The notes: generated by a model not told the origin, from the sequence alone. Positions 41,227-50,650 are shown, numbered from the stretch's first letter. The stretch: DNA of 64,000 nucleotides from an uncultured Methanobrevibacter sp. (GCA_900318035.1 ONJC01000010.1:1-64000); one strand, 5' to 3'. Program-made: numbers and translations.

Positions 41227-44151
41227 ATTAAAAATAAAGCATTGATTATTTCTATTGTACTCATTTTTTTCGTGTTTTTGGGAAGCACATGTGCAGTAGA
41301 GATGAATGATGTTTCAAATACAGAAGATTCAAATTTAACTAATGATAATGCAGTTGCATTATCTCAAGAAAAATTAGAAGTTTCTAGCGGGAATTCTATC
41401 TCAGAAACTAATTTAGTTAATTCTCATGATGATAATTTAAACGATTATCCTAAAGATTCACTACTGATGGCCAGCGAATCTTATTATGAGGATAATGATG
41501 AACAAAAGTTAGGTCTTGCAGACGATGACGTTAATGAAACAGTATCACTATCTAATGATGTGGCAGTGAATAAAGCTTTTGAAGATTCAGCTGTATCTGC
41601 TGCGGATAAAATAAAAACCAACATTACTGCAAAAAATATGCATTACAGCAGCACTACAACATTTAAAGTCTCTTTGCAAGATGTCAATGGAAATTATTTA
41701 AAAAAACAAGCAGTGTCTTTGGAAGTTAAGGGCAAGAAATACACCGGGCAAACTAACAGTAAAGGTAACGCATACATTAAAACTGCAACTTTGCCTGTTG
41801 GGACCTATGATGTAACTTTAAGTTATGCTGGAAATTCAAATTATGCTCCAGTATCCACTTTAAAGAAAGTAAAGATTTCATCTTCTCTTAATGCAAAAAA
41901 TTTGAAGAAATCTTATGGTGAATCCAAGTATTATACTGTTACTTTTTGGAAAGAGAGGGAAGCTTTAAATTCTACAAGCGTAACATTTTACATAGGTGAT
42001 AAAAAATATGTCACCAAAACTGATGCTAATGGTGTTGCAGTTCTTAAAGACAATCTCAAACCTGGAATATATGTTGTAAATACAACTAATCCGTATTCCA
42101 ATGAGAAATTATCAAATAATTTTGTTGTCAAAAAGGATGCAACAAGTTTTAAAGGAAAATCAGAAGTGTATGTTCCAAAAGGCAATACATATTATTATAA
42201 GCTTCATGTAACTTCTAATCATTCAGCTCCAGTAAAAGACTGTAAAGTATCTTTCACTATTGCAGACACTACTTTAACTGCAGTAACTGATAAAAATGGG
42301 AAAGCAATCATATCTATTCCTAATTTGAAAAAAGGTACTTACGATTTGTTTTATAAATTGGAAAAAAATGAATATTTCTTTAGAATCAATTCTACAGCTA
42401 AAGTTCATGTTATAACTCCTTCAACCAAGTTTACAGCTTCAAATTTAAAAATCAAATATAACCAAAGTTCCAAGTTTAGTGTTACATTTACAGATAACTC
42501 TGGTAAACCTTTACCAAATAAGCAAATTAAATTTGTTTTCAATGATAAAAAGTATTATGCTAAAACCGATTCAAAAGGTGTTGCTAGCTTAGCAATAGGC
42601 AATAATTTAAAACCGGGTTCATATAAAGTAAAATATTCATACTCATCCGACGGCAAAAGCGATTACAATTATGGAACCAATAAGGTAATCGTAAGCAAAG
42701 TGCCTATTCAACTCACAGCTAAGAATTCTGCAATGAAATATAATGATGGTTCAAAGTATAAGGCCTTAGTTAAAGATAATTCTGGAAAGCCTCTTAAGGG
42801 CATTAATGTAGTGTTTAACATTAATGGTAAGAATTATGTACATAAAACTAATTTTAATGGGGCTGCTAAAGTATTAATTACTTTACCTGTAGGTTATTAT
42901 ACTGTAAAATCAACTATTTCAGATCCAATCTACACCGCAAGTCCGGTTACTAAACATATTTTGGTTAATGGAACTAAATTCCAGGCTTCCAATAAGCGTG
43001 TTGTTTTTGGTGCAACAACATATTATTCCGTAAAACTAGTAGATGGAATGAGTAAACCTGTTAAAAATGCGCTTATTAAATTTACATTCAATGGAAAGAA
43101 TTATGCTCAAAAAACTGATGAAAACGGTTTTGCTAAAGTTAAGTTAGGTATTTTAAATGCTGGCGCTCATAAGATTAAATACTTCTATAACAATTATACT
43201 CAAGGCACATCAAAGATATATGTAGTTGATACATTTACCTTAAAAAATGTCCTTGCAGCATCTCAAACTGTTAAATCATATATTGAAGATGAGGAAAAGT
43301 TACCTTCATCTGTAAAAGTTGGTAAGGTAACTGTTACCAAAGCTCAATACCTGTATTTGGCTGCTAAAGCAATCGTGGAATTAGATTCAGGTAAAACTTC
43401 AGACATTGTTCTTAAAAAAGTTACTAATCCAAGTAAACAGGGTTCTGCAGAAAATCTTGGAAATTTAAAAGATTATGTTGCAGTAGCAAAAAGTCTCATA
43501 AGCACTGTAGACTCAAGTGGCAAAATGCCGAATTCCGTAAGTTCCAGTGTTGGAAATATTGGTTTCAAGGGTCTTGTTTATGCATTTGCTCGTGTTGCTG
43601 CATTTTATGATGATGAAAGTTCAATGCCTTCATATGTAGCCATTATAGAATTAAGTTCAGGTACAACTAGTAGTCTAAACTCTAAGAATACCATTTCTAA
43701 TTTAGCATCATACTTGGCGGCTTCTACAAACTGTCAAGTTAATAATGATAAAATAAAGCAGTTAGTTACTAAATTGACAAGCGGACTTACTTCAGAAAAA
43801 TCAAAAGCTACAGCAATTTATAATTATGTAAGAGATGCCATATCCTACAGTTTCTATTATGATACAAGATATGGTGCTGTAGGCACTCTAAATGCAGGAA
43901 CCGGAAATTGTGTGGATCATTCACATTTACTTGTAGCTATGTATAGAACAGCAGGTCTTCCTGCAAGATATGTGCATGGTACCTGTACTTTCAGTAGCGG
44001 TACATATGGTCATGTATGGACTCAGGTATTGATAGGTGATACTTGGATAGTAAGTGACGCTACAAGTGCTAGAAACTCATTTGGAAATGTTGTAAATTGG
44101 AATCCAGGTTCATATAGCCTCCACGGTTATTATGCAAGTATTGATTTCTAA
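41227..44151 (+). CDS. Secreted Ig-repeat, pseudomurein-binding, transglutaminase-like protein
   Basis: 974 aa if translation starts at the ATT at 41227, which lies 10 bases after AGAGGTGG and gives a standard signal sequence start (xKNKALIISIVLIFFVFLG). The TTG at 41242 is 25 bases from that site and would lose the basic n-region. Order: signal peptide, Asn/Ser-rich stretch (about 30-130), about six Ig-like modules (about 135-670) with the recurrent TDxNGxAxxxIxxLxxGxY pattern, two pseudomurein-binding repeats (about 672-830; VKSYIEDEEKLPSSVKVG, ISTVDSSGKMPNSVSS), and a transglutaminase-like domain with Cys895 (GNCVDHSH), His929 (YGHVWTQ) and Asp944 (IVSDATS). This suggests wall-bound peptide hydrolysis or cross-linking. 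Confidence 0.88.
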   Translation: MKNKALIISIVLIFFVFLGSTCAVEMNDVSNTEDSNLTNDNAVALSQEKLEVSSGNSISETNLVNSHDDNLNDYPKDSLLMASESYYEDNDEQKLGLADDDVNETVSLSNDVAVNKAFEDSAVSAADKIKTNITAKNMHYSSTTTFKVSLQDVNGNYLKKQAVSLEVKGKKYTGQTNSKGNAYIKTATLPVGTYDVTLSYAGNSNYAPVSTLKKVKISSSLNAKNLKKSYGESKYYTVTFWKEREALNSTSVTFYIGDKKYVTKTDANGVAVLKDNLKPGIYVVNTTNPYSNEKLSNNFVVKKDATSFKGKSEVYVPKGNTYYYKLHVTSNHSAPVKDCKVSFTIADTTLTAVTDKNGKAIISIPNLKKGTYDLFYKLEKNEYFFRINSTAKVHVITPSTKFTASNLKIKYNQSSKFSVTFTDNSGKPLPNKQIKFVFNDKKYYAKTDSKGVASLAIGNNLKPGSYKVKYSYSSDGKSDYNYGTNKVIVSKVPIQLTAKNSAMKYNDGSKYKALVKDNSGKPLKGINVVFNINGKNYVHKTNFNGAAKVLITLPVGYYTVKSTISDPIYTASPVTKHILVNGTKFQASNKRVVFGATTYYSVKLVDGMSKPVKNALIKFTFNGKNYAQKTDENGFAKVKLGILNAGAHKIKYFYNNYTQGTSKIYVVDTFTLKNVLAASQTVKSYIEDEEKLPSSVKVGKVTVTKAQYLYLAAKAIVELDSGKTSDIVLKKVTNPSKQGSAENLGNLKDYVAVAKSLISTVDSSGKMPNSVSSSVGNIGFKGLVYAFARVAAFYDDESSMPSYVAIIELSSGTTSSLNSKNTISNLASYLAASTNCQVNNDKIKQLVTKLTSGLTSEKSKATAIYNYVRDAISYSFYYDTRYGAVGTLNAGTGNCVDHSHLLVAMYRTAGLPARYVHGTCTFSSGTYGHVWTQVLIGDTWIVSDATSARNSFGNVVNWNPGSYSLHGYYASIDF

Positions 44152-44257
44152 TTTCAATTTTTATTTTTTTTTCTTTTTTTCTTTTTTTCTTAAAATAGCT
44201 AATAATTTATAATAGTTCTAATAAAAGTTTAAATAGCAAACTAATTAGGACAATATC

Positions 44258-44716
44258 ATGAATTCTAAAAAATATAATAAAGTGGCTGTTGGTGGAACTT
44301 TTGATAAATTTCATGATGGTCATAAAAAATTATTATCTACGGCTTTTGAAATTGCTGAAACTGTGGAGATTGGAGTAACTTCAGATGCATTCGGTGGTTT
44401 GAAAGGTGATATAGATTCTTGTGAAGTTAGAATGATGAATCTCAAGTCTTTTTTTAAGGAAAAATCCAATTTTATAATTGTTCCTTTAGAAGACCCGTAC
44501 GGAACCACTATCTATGATGATAATTTTGATGCAATTGTGGTCAGTGAAGAAACAGAGCCTACAGCTATTGAAATCAATAAGATTAGAGTTTCTAAGGATA
44601 TGGATCCTCTTGATATTGTTGTTGTTAGTTTTGTGTTAGCATATGATGGCACACCTATCTCATCTACTAGAATTAGGCGTGGAGAGATTAATAAAAATGG
44701 TGATGTGATAATTTAA
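44258..44716 (+). CDS. coaD: Phosphopantetheine adenylyltransferase (archaeal type)
   Basis: 152 aa. It adds AMP from ATP to 4'-phosphopantetheine to make dephospho-CoA in CoA synthesis. Nucleotidyltransferase motifs are GGTFDKFHDGHKKLLSTAF at the N-terminus and ISSTRIRRGEIN near the C-terminus. Length fits the archaeal enzyme. The start has no ribosome binding site. The AGTTTAAATAG box is about 25 bp upstream, so it is probably leaderless. It stands alone between the secreted protein and the ferredoxin operon. Confidence 0.93.
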   Translation: MNSKKYNKVAVGGTFDKFHDGHKKLLSTAFEIAETVEIGVTSDAFGGLKGDIDSCEVRMMNLKSFFKEKSNFIIVPLEDPYGTTIYDDNFDAIVVSEETEPTAIEINKIRVSKDMDPLDIVVVSFVLAYDGTPISSTRIRRGEINKNGDVII

Positions 44717-44747
44717 TTACAGAAAATAATCGATATGTTTATATGTT

Positions 44748-44768
44748 CAGTTCGTTAATATATGTATA
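44748..44768 (+). promoter_or_regulatory. CAGTTCG motif at the ferredoxin operon TATA box
   Basis: CAGTTCG (44748-44754) lies 4 bases before a TATA box (TATATGTATAGG). The arrangement is the same as at 33530 (CAGTTCG, 4 bases, TATATTTATA), which suggests a shared regulator. Confidence 0.5.
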
Positions 44769-44817
44769 GGGCATGTAAATTATGTTGAATATTTTTATGT
44801 GTTAATGAGGTGGTTAT

Positions 44818-45009
44818 ATGGCAGTAAAAATAGATGCTGATTTGTGCGGACACATTCAAGACTGTCCGGTACAAGGTTTATGTATTAAACTTTGTGAACA
44901 AGGAGCAATCATTGAAGAGGATGGGGACGTTAAAATAGTTCCTGAAAACTGTGATGATTGTGATCTTTGTATACAAAATTGCCCTAATCAAGCTATTTCC
45001 AAAGCTTAA
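44818..45009 (+). CDS. Small 4Fe-4S ferredoxin-like protein
   Basis: 63 aa. A clear cluster motif near the C-terminus, CDDCDLCIQNCP, and an N-terminal motif of altered spacing (CGHIQDCPVQGLCIKLC) give up to eight cysteines, so one or two 4Fe-4S clusters. It would carry electrons in the cytosol. GAGGTGG precedes the ATG. The polyferredoxin gene starts 11 bp after the stop, so both are probably expressed together. Confidence 0.85.
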   Translation: MAVKIDADLCGHIQDCPVQGLCIKLCEQGAIIEEDGDVKIVPENCDDCDLCIQNCPNQAISKA

Positions 45010-45020
45010 GGGTGGTTGTA

Positions 45021-46037
45021 ATGTTTAATATAGAGAGAAAAGGTGAAGAAGATCGTAAATTATCATATAATGATGTAAATTGTGTAGGTTGTGGCATTTG
45101 TACTGATGTTTGTCCAACTTCTTCTTTAAGATTAGGCCCTTTGGTTCCTATTGCCAGAGGTTTAATTGAAATGGATTTAATTTCAGTTAATGCGGATAGT
45201 TGTGTATTTTGCGGATTATGTTCAATTGCTTGTCCATTCGAATCTTTGTCCTTAGAAATTAATGGGGAAAATATTAAAGAGAGTGGCAATTATCCGGTTT
45301 GGGAAGTTGAATCAAAAGTTGATGACGAGGAATGCATATACTGCGGAAGATGTTATTCAGTATGTCCTAGAGATTCAATTATCTTTGAAAGGAATCTTCC
45401 AGATTCTGTATCTTTAATTAGAGGAGAAATTTCCATAGATGAAGAAAAATGTATATACTGTTCTTTCTGTGTGGATTTATGTCCTGCAGAAGCAATTATC
45501 ATTAGCAATAAGCCTACATCTAGTGTAGATTTATTAAATAATTCTATTGAAGTGGATTTATCAAAATGTGTACAATGCGGTGTATGTAAAAGGGTCTGTC
45601 CTGAAAATGCAATTAGACAAATTTGTTCTACTTGTATGTTGAAGGAAGAAATTCCAAAACCTGAAATCACTGGAAATACTTTTATTGCGGAAGATAGTTG
45701 TGTGAATTGTTCATGGTGTTCTCAAATTTGTCCTGTTGATGCAATTTCTGTAACTAAACCGTTTGATGGTAAACTGGAATTGGTTGAAAATGAGACTGAG
45801 GACAAAATTTGTAAAGGCGAATCCTGCCATGCATGTCAGGATGTATGTCCTTGTAATGCCGTAACAATAATTGATGGAAAATCAGTTACCAATCTTGACT
45901 TCTGTAACTTGTGTGGTGCCTGTGTCACTGCATGTCCACAGGATTTAAGGGTTTTAACCAGAACCGGTATGAAATTGGAGAATATTAATTCTGAATCTTG
46001 GAGAGAAATTTTAAGTACTTTAATTGATGGAAAATAG
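45021..46037 (+). CDS. Polyferredoxin (FwdF-like)
   Basis: 338 aa from the ATG at 45021, which has GGTGGTTG upstream; an upstream GTG (45012) is less likely. Eight 4Fe-4S motifs of the CxxCxxCxxxC kind can be read, for example CVGCGICTDVCP, CVFCGLCSIACP, CIYCGRCYSVCP, CVQCGVCKRVCP, CVNCSWCSQICP and CNLCGACVTACP. The size and the cluster number match FwdF, the electron wire of tungsten formylmethanofuran dehydrogenase, but no other fwd gene is near. It may be a stand-alone paralog working with another hydrogenase or dehydrogenase. Confidence 0.85.
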   Translation: MFNIERKGEEDRKLSYNDVNCVGCGICTDVCPTSSLRLGPLVPIARGLIEMDLISVNADSCVFCGLCSIACPFESLSLEINGENIKESGNYPVWEVESKVDDEECIYCGRCYSVCPRDSIIFERNLPDSVSLIRGEISIDEEKCIYCSFCVDLCPAEAIIISNKPTSSVDLLNNSIEVDLSKCVQCGVCKRVCPENAIRQICSTCMLKEEIPKPEITGNTFIAEDSCVNCSWCSQICPVDAISVTKPFDGKLELVENETEDKICKGESCHACQDVCPCNAVTIIDGKSVTNLDFCNLCGACVTACPQDLRVLTRTGMKLENINSESWREILSTLIDGK

Positions 46038-46056
46038 AGAGTTTAACTCTCCATTT

Positions 46057-46239
46057 TCAAATTTTATTTAATATATGGTCTCTTTCTTTTTTTAACAAAC
46101 CATTAATACTTGTTTGAGTTTTTTGAGTTATATTTGATAGATAACTTCCGACAAAAAGCACTATTATTAATAATCCTCCTATGATTAGGATTAATTCTGC
46201 ACTTCCCTGTCCTCGGTTATCTAATTTTTGTCTATACAT
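46057..46239 (-). CDS. Class III signal peptide protein (pilin-like)
   Basis: 60 aa from the ATG at 46239. Short basic leader, then RGQGSAELILIIGGLLIIVL, which matches the archaeal class III signal peptide (Q-x-S-x-E-x3-L, cut by an EppA-type peptidase). The hydrophobic stretch would form the filament core. A longer frame to 46272 lacks a good ribosome binding site. It overlaps the end of the related upstream gene by 8 bases. It resembles pilin-like proteins of methanogens. Confidence 0.7.
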   Translation of the reverse strand: MYRQKLDNRGQGSAELILIIGGLLIIVLFVGSYLSNITQKTQTSINGLLKKERDHILNKI

Positions 46240-46438
46240 GGGTTCTGTTGTCAAGAATTGTGTTCCTGACATCGATGATGTCGTCTTTTGCTTTTAAACT
46301 TCTGTCACTGGTGTCCATATAGGATCTGTATATGGTCAGTGCAAGTAGGGCAATTACAATAACGCCTCCGAACAGGAGAATGTATTCTGCCGCTCCTTGA
46401 CCTGAATTTTCATTGATGAATAATTTCATGTCTTTCAT
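46232..46438 (-). CDS. Class III signal peptide protein (pilin-like), paralog
   Basis: 68 aa from the ATG at 46438, with GGTG 6 bases upstream. NSGQGAAEYILLFGGVIVIA is a class III signal peptide with its Glu at the expected place, followed by a hydrophobic core and a charged C-terminus (KAKDDIIDVRNTIL). The neighbouring gene repeats this plan. Both probably form or assemble a surface filament. No pilus ATPase or membrane core protein lies nearby. Confidence 0.75.
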   Translation of the reverse strand: MKDMKLFINENSGQGAAEYILLFGGVIVIALLALTIYRSYMDTSDRSLKAKDDIIDVRNTILDNRTHV

Positions 46439-46622
46439 AGTTTTCACCAAATTAATATTGTATTTTTTTCTATATTAATATTACTATTTCATAAAAAAGT
46501 ATTACTATATATTTTTTTCTCGTTTTTTTGTCCTTTTTTTCCATTAAATTTATAAATGGTGTTGTAGATAATCTATATTAGTTAAAATAATAGAGTGATT
46601 AATAAATAATAAGGGTGAAAAC

Positions 46623-47849
46623 ATGGGAAATACTATAAAATTAGTTTCAGGTTTTATTTTATTTGTAATTGGTATTCTCATAGCATATGAGACAAGTGTG
46701 TATAATATGTTTGATATTCTGCTGATAGTAGGTTTAATAATTTCTATTGTCGGAATTATCTTAATAATTAGCTATTTTGTAGAGTACAATGCGGATAGGA
46801 CTACAAACATGCTAAAAGACTTTTTAACATCGGATGAGTTTGAATCATCTTCTTTAAATAATTCATCTTTTAACAAACCATCCATAAATATCCCTAAACC
46901 ATCTTTTAATAAGTTTGAAAGGAAACCTAAAAATAATCCTCCAAGCCTTAGAAAAGAATATAATGGATATGATGATTCAGGATATGACGATTTGGTATTG
47001 GATGGGGAATCAGGAGAATATGACTCAAGTCAATTCGTAAGAGATGATTATGATGAGGATTACGAAGATATTTATTCCAAGTCTGTTTTAAATGTTGTTC
47101 CTCAGGAAGAAACCACTGCGGACTTCAACAGACAATTAGATTTCACCCCTAATTATTCAAAACCAATAAAAGTTACTAGATCTCCTAAAAAACGTGAAGG
47201 AGATTATTTCGATACTAAAATTCCAAAATTCAGGGATGAATACGATAAATCTGATGATATTATTCGTGAATTGGCAGAAGACCCTATCATTCCTGAACAT
47301 GTTGAAACTCAAACTAAACCTGCTCCTGAAATTACAGAGCCTAGGGATATTAAAATAGATGTAAACAATCCTGAAAGTTTGCCGGTTCCAAGCTTACTTA
47401 AAAGTTACATAATTTCCGATAATGGAGTCATAACTTCACAGGAAGCTTTTGATGAATTGGCCGTTAATGTCAATAAGGAAATCATGTTGGAAATTCCATC
47501 CTTGAATGATTTGTCAGACAGATTTTTATCACACGTTCCAACAATCTATTCAAGGGTTATCATTGATGAATTCGATATTTCTGACGTTTCATACATGTTT
47601 TTGATTTCTTCTCTTTTAAAACAAGGGGTGCATATCAAAACAGTTCCTAAAGTACATACCGTTAATCTAATCACTGATGATTCTCATGCAATCATTATTT
47701 CAGAAGGGCAAAACGACTTTGAATATGGGGCAATTTATGACGACAGGACCTCTATTTCAAATATCCGTTCCAATTTTGAAAAAACTTGGAATATTGCCTC
47801 TAATTTAGATGAAAACATTATTATTGAAGCTATAGGGGGAGCTGCATAA
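46623..47849 (+). CDS. Membrane-anchored protein of unknown function
   Basis: 408 aa. Two membrane helices (about 7-25 and 33-52) and then a cytoplasmic or external acidic and Asn/Pro/Ser-rich linker (about 70-260; Tyr/Asp-rich stretches). A folded C-terminal domain (about 270-408; IMLEIPSLNDLSDRFLSHVP, VIIDEFDISDVSYMFLISSL) follows. I do not recognise its family. AGGGTGA precedes the ATG. The stop overlaps the next ATG by one base (TAATG), so it is coupled to a metal-dependent hydrolase. Confidence 0.65.
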   Translation: MGNTIKLVSGFILFVIGILIAYETSVYNMFDILLIVGLIISIVGIILIISYFVEYNADRTTNMLKDFLTSDEFESSSLNNSSFNKPSINIPKPSFNKFERKPKNNPPSLRKEYNGYDDSGYDDLVLDGESGEYDSSQFVRDDYDEDYEDIYSKSVLNVVPQEETTADFNRQLDFTPNYSKPIKVTRSPKKREGDYFDTKIPKFRDEYDKSDDIIRELAEDPIIPEHVETQTKPAPEITEPRDIKIDVNNPESLPVPSLLKSYIISDNGVITSQEAFDELAVNVNKEIMLEIPSLNDLSDRFLSHVPTIYSRVIIDEFDISDVSYMFLISSLLKQGVHIKTVPKVHTVNLITDDSHAIIISEGQNDFEYGAIYDDRTSISNIRSNFEKTWNIASNLDENIIIEAIGGAA

Positions 47850-48568
47850 TGGAAATTAGATGGTTGGGTCATTCAGCTTTTGAAATAATTAGCGATGATA
47901 ATGTAAAGATTTTAATTGATCCGTTTATCAGCAATAATCCTGCCTGTCAGGTTCCTGTTGAAGAATTAAACCCTGATATTATTTTAATTACTCATGGTCA
48001 CTCTGATCATTTTGGTGATGCATTAGAAATATCCAATAGCACTAATGCACCAATAGCCTGCATTCATGAAATTTCACTCTTTTTAGCTAAACAGGGGATT
48101 AGAAACATTGGCGTAAATATTGGCGGGTCATTCATATTTAGAAATATAAAATTTACAATGCTTGATGCTAAACATTCATCTGACATTGATATTGTGGAGG
48201 AAATCACACCTGGCGGTTCTGCAGCAAGTTTTTTAATAACTTTTGAAGACGGAACTAAGGTATTCCATGCAGGAGATACTGGATTATTTGGGGATATGAA
48301 AGACATTATTGGTGATATTTACAAACCTGATGTCGTTATGATTCCTATTGGTGATAAATTTACAATGGGTCCTTTTGAAGCCGCTCTTGCTTCAATGTGG
48401 TTAAATCCAAAAGCAGTTATTCCAATGCATTACAATACTTTCCCACCTATAGAACAGGATCCTGCAGTGTTTGCCAATTTTGTAAGTCAGTTTAATCCTA
48501 ATATTGATGTGGTGGTTATGAATCCAGATGAATACTTTGAGTATAATCCTGAAGATTATCAGGATTAA
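47849..48568 (+). CDS. Metal-dependent hydrolase, UPF0173 family (metallo-beta-lactamase fold)
   Basis: 239 aa. Metallo-beta-lactamase motifs: ITHGHSDHFGDA (HxHxDH), a second His in DAKHSSD, FHAGDTGLFGDM (Asp), and the last His in AVIPMHYNTFP. Two metals are expected. The substrate is unknown for this family. Coupled to the membrane protein upstream. It runs convergent to rqcH, and the last 4 bases overlap. Confidence 0.9.
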   Translation: MEIRWLGHSAFEIISDDNVKILIDPFISNNPACQVPVEELNPDIILITHGHSDHFGDALEISNSTNAPIACIHEISLFLAKQGIRNIGVNIGGSFIFRNIKFTMLDAKHSSDIDIVEEITPGGSAASFLITFEDGTKVFHAGDTGLFGDMKDIIGDIYKPDVVMIPIGDKFTMGPFEAALASMWLNPKAVIPMHYNTFPPIEQDPAVFANFVSQFNPNIDVVVMNPDEYFEYNPEDYQD

Positions 48569-50568
48569 TCTCTTTCATATTTTTTTCTTTGATGATATTC
48601 TTCATCAATATCACATTTTCCGGATGGCAATACTCTTATGATGTCATCAAGCGTTAACAATTCATCTTCATTTATTTTATTAAGTATTTTTTTAGCTATT
48701 GCTTCTTTTTTTGTAAATCCCGGCTTTAGAACAACAAAATTTTCACAGTGTGCCTCAAGTGCATCGATTGGTCCGGCCATTATTCTTTTTCCTTCATAAT
48801 CCACAATACCTATCGCAAGTTTCACTCTTGCACTTCGGATGTAGTTGCGATGACCCCTTATTACAAATGATCCTTTCGCTAAAAACTCCCCTGATTCTGG
48901 TGTTTTTGAAACTTGGTCCGGATGCACCCAATATACGTCTTGAGATGTGAATCCCAACGACCAAGCAGATGAAAATGATGCTGCAAACTCTCCAGATTCT
49001 TTAAGGATATTGTCATTTAATTCATTGCCATTTAATTTTATTGCAATTGATGAGGCACCATGTATATCTGCATGTAAGTAAATGTCATTTGGGTCTAGAT
49101 ATTTTTTTACAATGCTTTCGTTGGTGTTTGCATCACGGCCTCCAACAACCAAAATATCATCTGAACTTAAGAACCATCTTAGCTTCTCATACCATTTCAG
49201 ATTTTTCTTTACTCTCTTTTTAGGTGTGGATATGTTTTCCATGGCTATGTCTTTTTTAGCTTTAACGTCTTCAAGTTGTTTTTTGGTATTTTCAATAGCG
49301 ATTAATGCACCTTTTGTTTTTCTTTTAGCTTTTTTGGCTTTTTCATAGTAATTTTCAGCATTTTCAGGTATGGGTAATTTAGGATCAATGGTTAATTTTG
49401 TATTGTCAATGTCTAAGGTCAAAACGCCCATCTTGTCGATTGATTCAAAAATTTGAGCTTCGTTCATACCTTCTTTTTTGGCATTTTTTAGAATTTTTCC
49501 AATTTCTTTAAAAGAATAATCCTTACCTCTTGCCTGATTGACAACATTAATTATGTTTTCGATGGTAGGATAATTAGAATAGATAACTTCTCCTTTATGT
49601 TGACAGTCTTCGATGGTAGTGTTAAAATTATCAAGGGTTTCTTCTTGTAAACGCAATCTTTTTTCCAACTTATTTACTTTTTTATTCCATACCTCTTCCT
49701 TCATATCTTTTATGCCTGTATTTACTTTTTTGGAATAGAACTCATCACAGGCTTCATTAAAATTGGAATAATATGTTTTTTCAAAATCATCATATTTAAT
49801 TAGGTCAATCGGCACAACGTCCTCTTTTGATTCGTTTTTAACGATTTGAGGCTTAATGGAATCATTTTTTAAATTATCGAACAGGTTTCTAAGACCTTCA
49901 TATAATCCGTTTATTTGATCATCGCTCAATTCAGCATTCGGTGTGTTTTTGTCAATCTCTGTTATTTCATTTGCTCTTTTAACGATTTCTTCCGCATAGA
50001 GGCTGCCCAAACCATTTCTTGCAAGGGTTCTGACAACATCACTGTCCTCCTCAAATAACAATTTAAATTCTTCATTGCTGACGGTTATCGGATTTATGCC
50101 TCTTTCTTCTGGAAATACGTATTCTTTTTTGGAGCTGATGTCTCTGTTGCTCCATTGTTTTCTTTTCAACGGTAAAATGATGTTATTTTCATCATCCAAA
50201 AGAATTATGTTTCCTTTATCAAACAATTCAACTATGATAGTATAATATTTGTCTTTTTTAACTCTAATTTCAACAACACGATCGAAATTATGCTGTTTAA
50301 TGCTTTCCACATGAGCTCCTTTAATCCTTTTTCTTAAAAGCATAGGAAATGTTGGGGGCGTGGTTGGATTTTCAAGAGGATATTGGCTTGTATGTATTCT
50401 GGAACCACATTGCATTACCAAATCAACTCTGCCGGTTCCAGGAACATGGAATCTCATTACAACAATGTCTTTAGTTGGTTGGAATGATTTGTCGACTCGT
50501 GCACCACTTAATAAATTATTTAATTCATCACTTATTGTATAAATATCTACATTAGACATTGTTTTCAT
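48565..50568 (-). CDS. rqcH: Ribosome-associated quality control protein RqcH (NFACT family)
   Basis: 667 aa from the ATG at 50568, chosen for AAGGTG 6 bases upstream. It recognises 50S subunits holding a stalled peptidyl-tRNA and, in bacteria and probably archaea, adds C-terminal alanine tails. NFACT-N domain (about 1-230: NVDIYTISDELNNLLSGARVDK), coiled-coil middle (about 290-440, WNKKVNKLEKRLRLQEETL), then NFACT-R (about 470-590: RWFLSSDDILVVGGRDANTN, DIYLHADIHGASS) and a C-terminal tail. It is the archaeal homolog of NEMF/Rqc2. Confidence 0.92.
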   Translation of the reverse strand: MKTMSNVDIYTISDELNNLLSGARVDKSFQPTKDIVVMRFHVPGTGRVDLVMQCGSRIHTSQYPLENPTTPPTFPMLLRKRIKGAHVESIKQHNFDRVVEIRVKKDKYYTIIVELFDKGNIILLDDENNIILPLKRKQWSNRDISSKKEYVFPEERGINPITVSNEEFKLLFEEDSDVVRTLARNGLGSLYAEEIVKRANEITEIDKNTPNAELSDDQINGLYEGLRNLFDNLKNDSIKPQIVKNESKEDVVPIDLIKYDDFEKTYYSNFNEACDEFYSKKVNTGIKDMKEEVWNKKVNKLEKRLRLQEETLDNFNTTIEDCQHKGEVIYSNYPTIENIINVVNQARGKDYSFKEIGKILKNAKKEGMNEAQIFESIDKMGVLTLDIDNTKLTIDPKLPIPENAENYYEKAKKAKRKTKGALIAIENTKKQLEDVKAKKDIAMENISTPKKRVKKNLKWYEKLRWFLSSDDILVVGGRDANTNESIVKKYLDPNDIYLHADIHGASSIAIKLNGNELNDNILKESGEFAASFSSAWSLGFTSQDVYWVHPDQVSKTPESGEFLAKGSFVIRGHRNYIRSARVKLAIGIVDYEGKRIMAGPIDALEAHCENFVVLKPGFTKKEAIAKKILNKINEDELLTLDDIIRVLPSGKCDIDEEYHQRKKYERD

Positions 50569-50650
50569 AATAAACACCTTTTTCAATCAATACTTTAATA
50601 TATAATAATCACTAAAATTATATTAATATAATTTATTATGGAGGATATCA

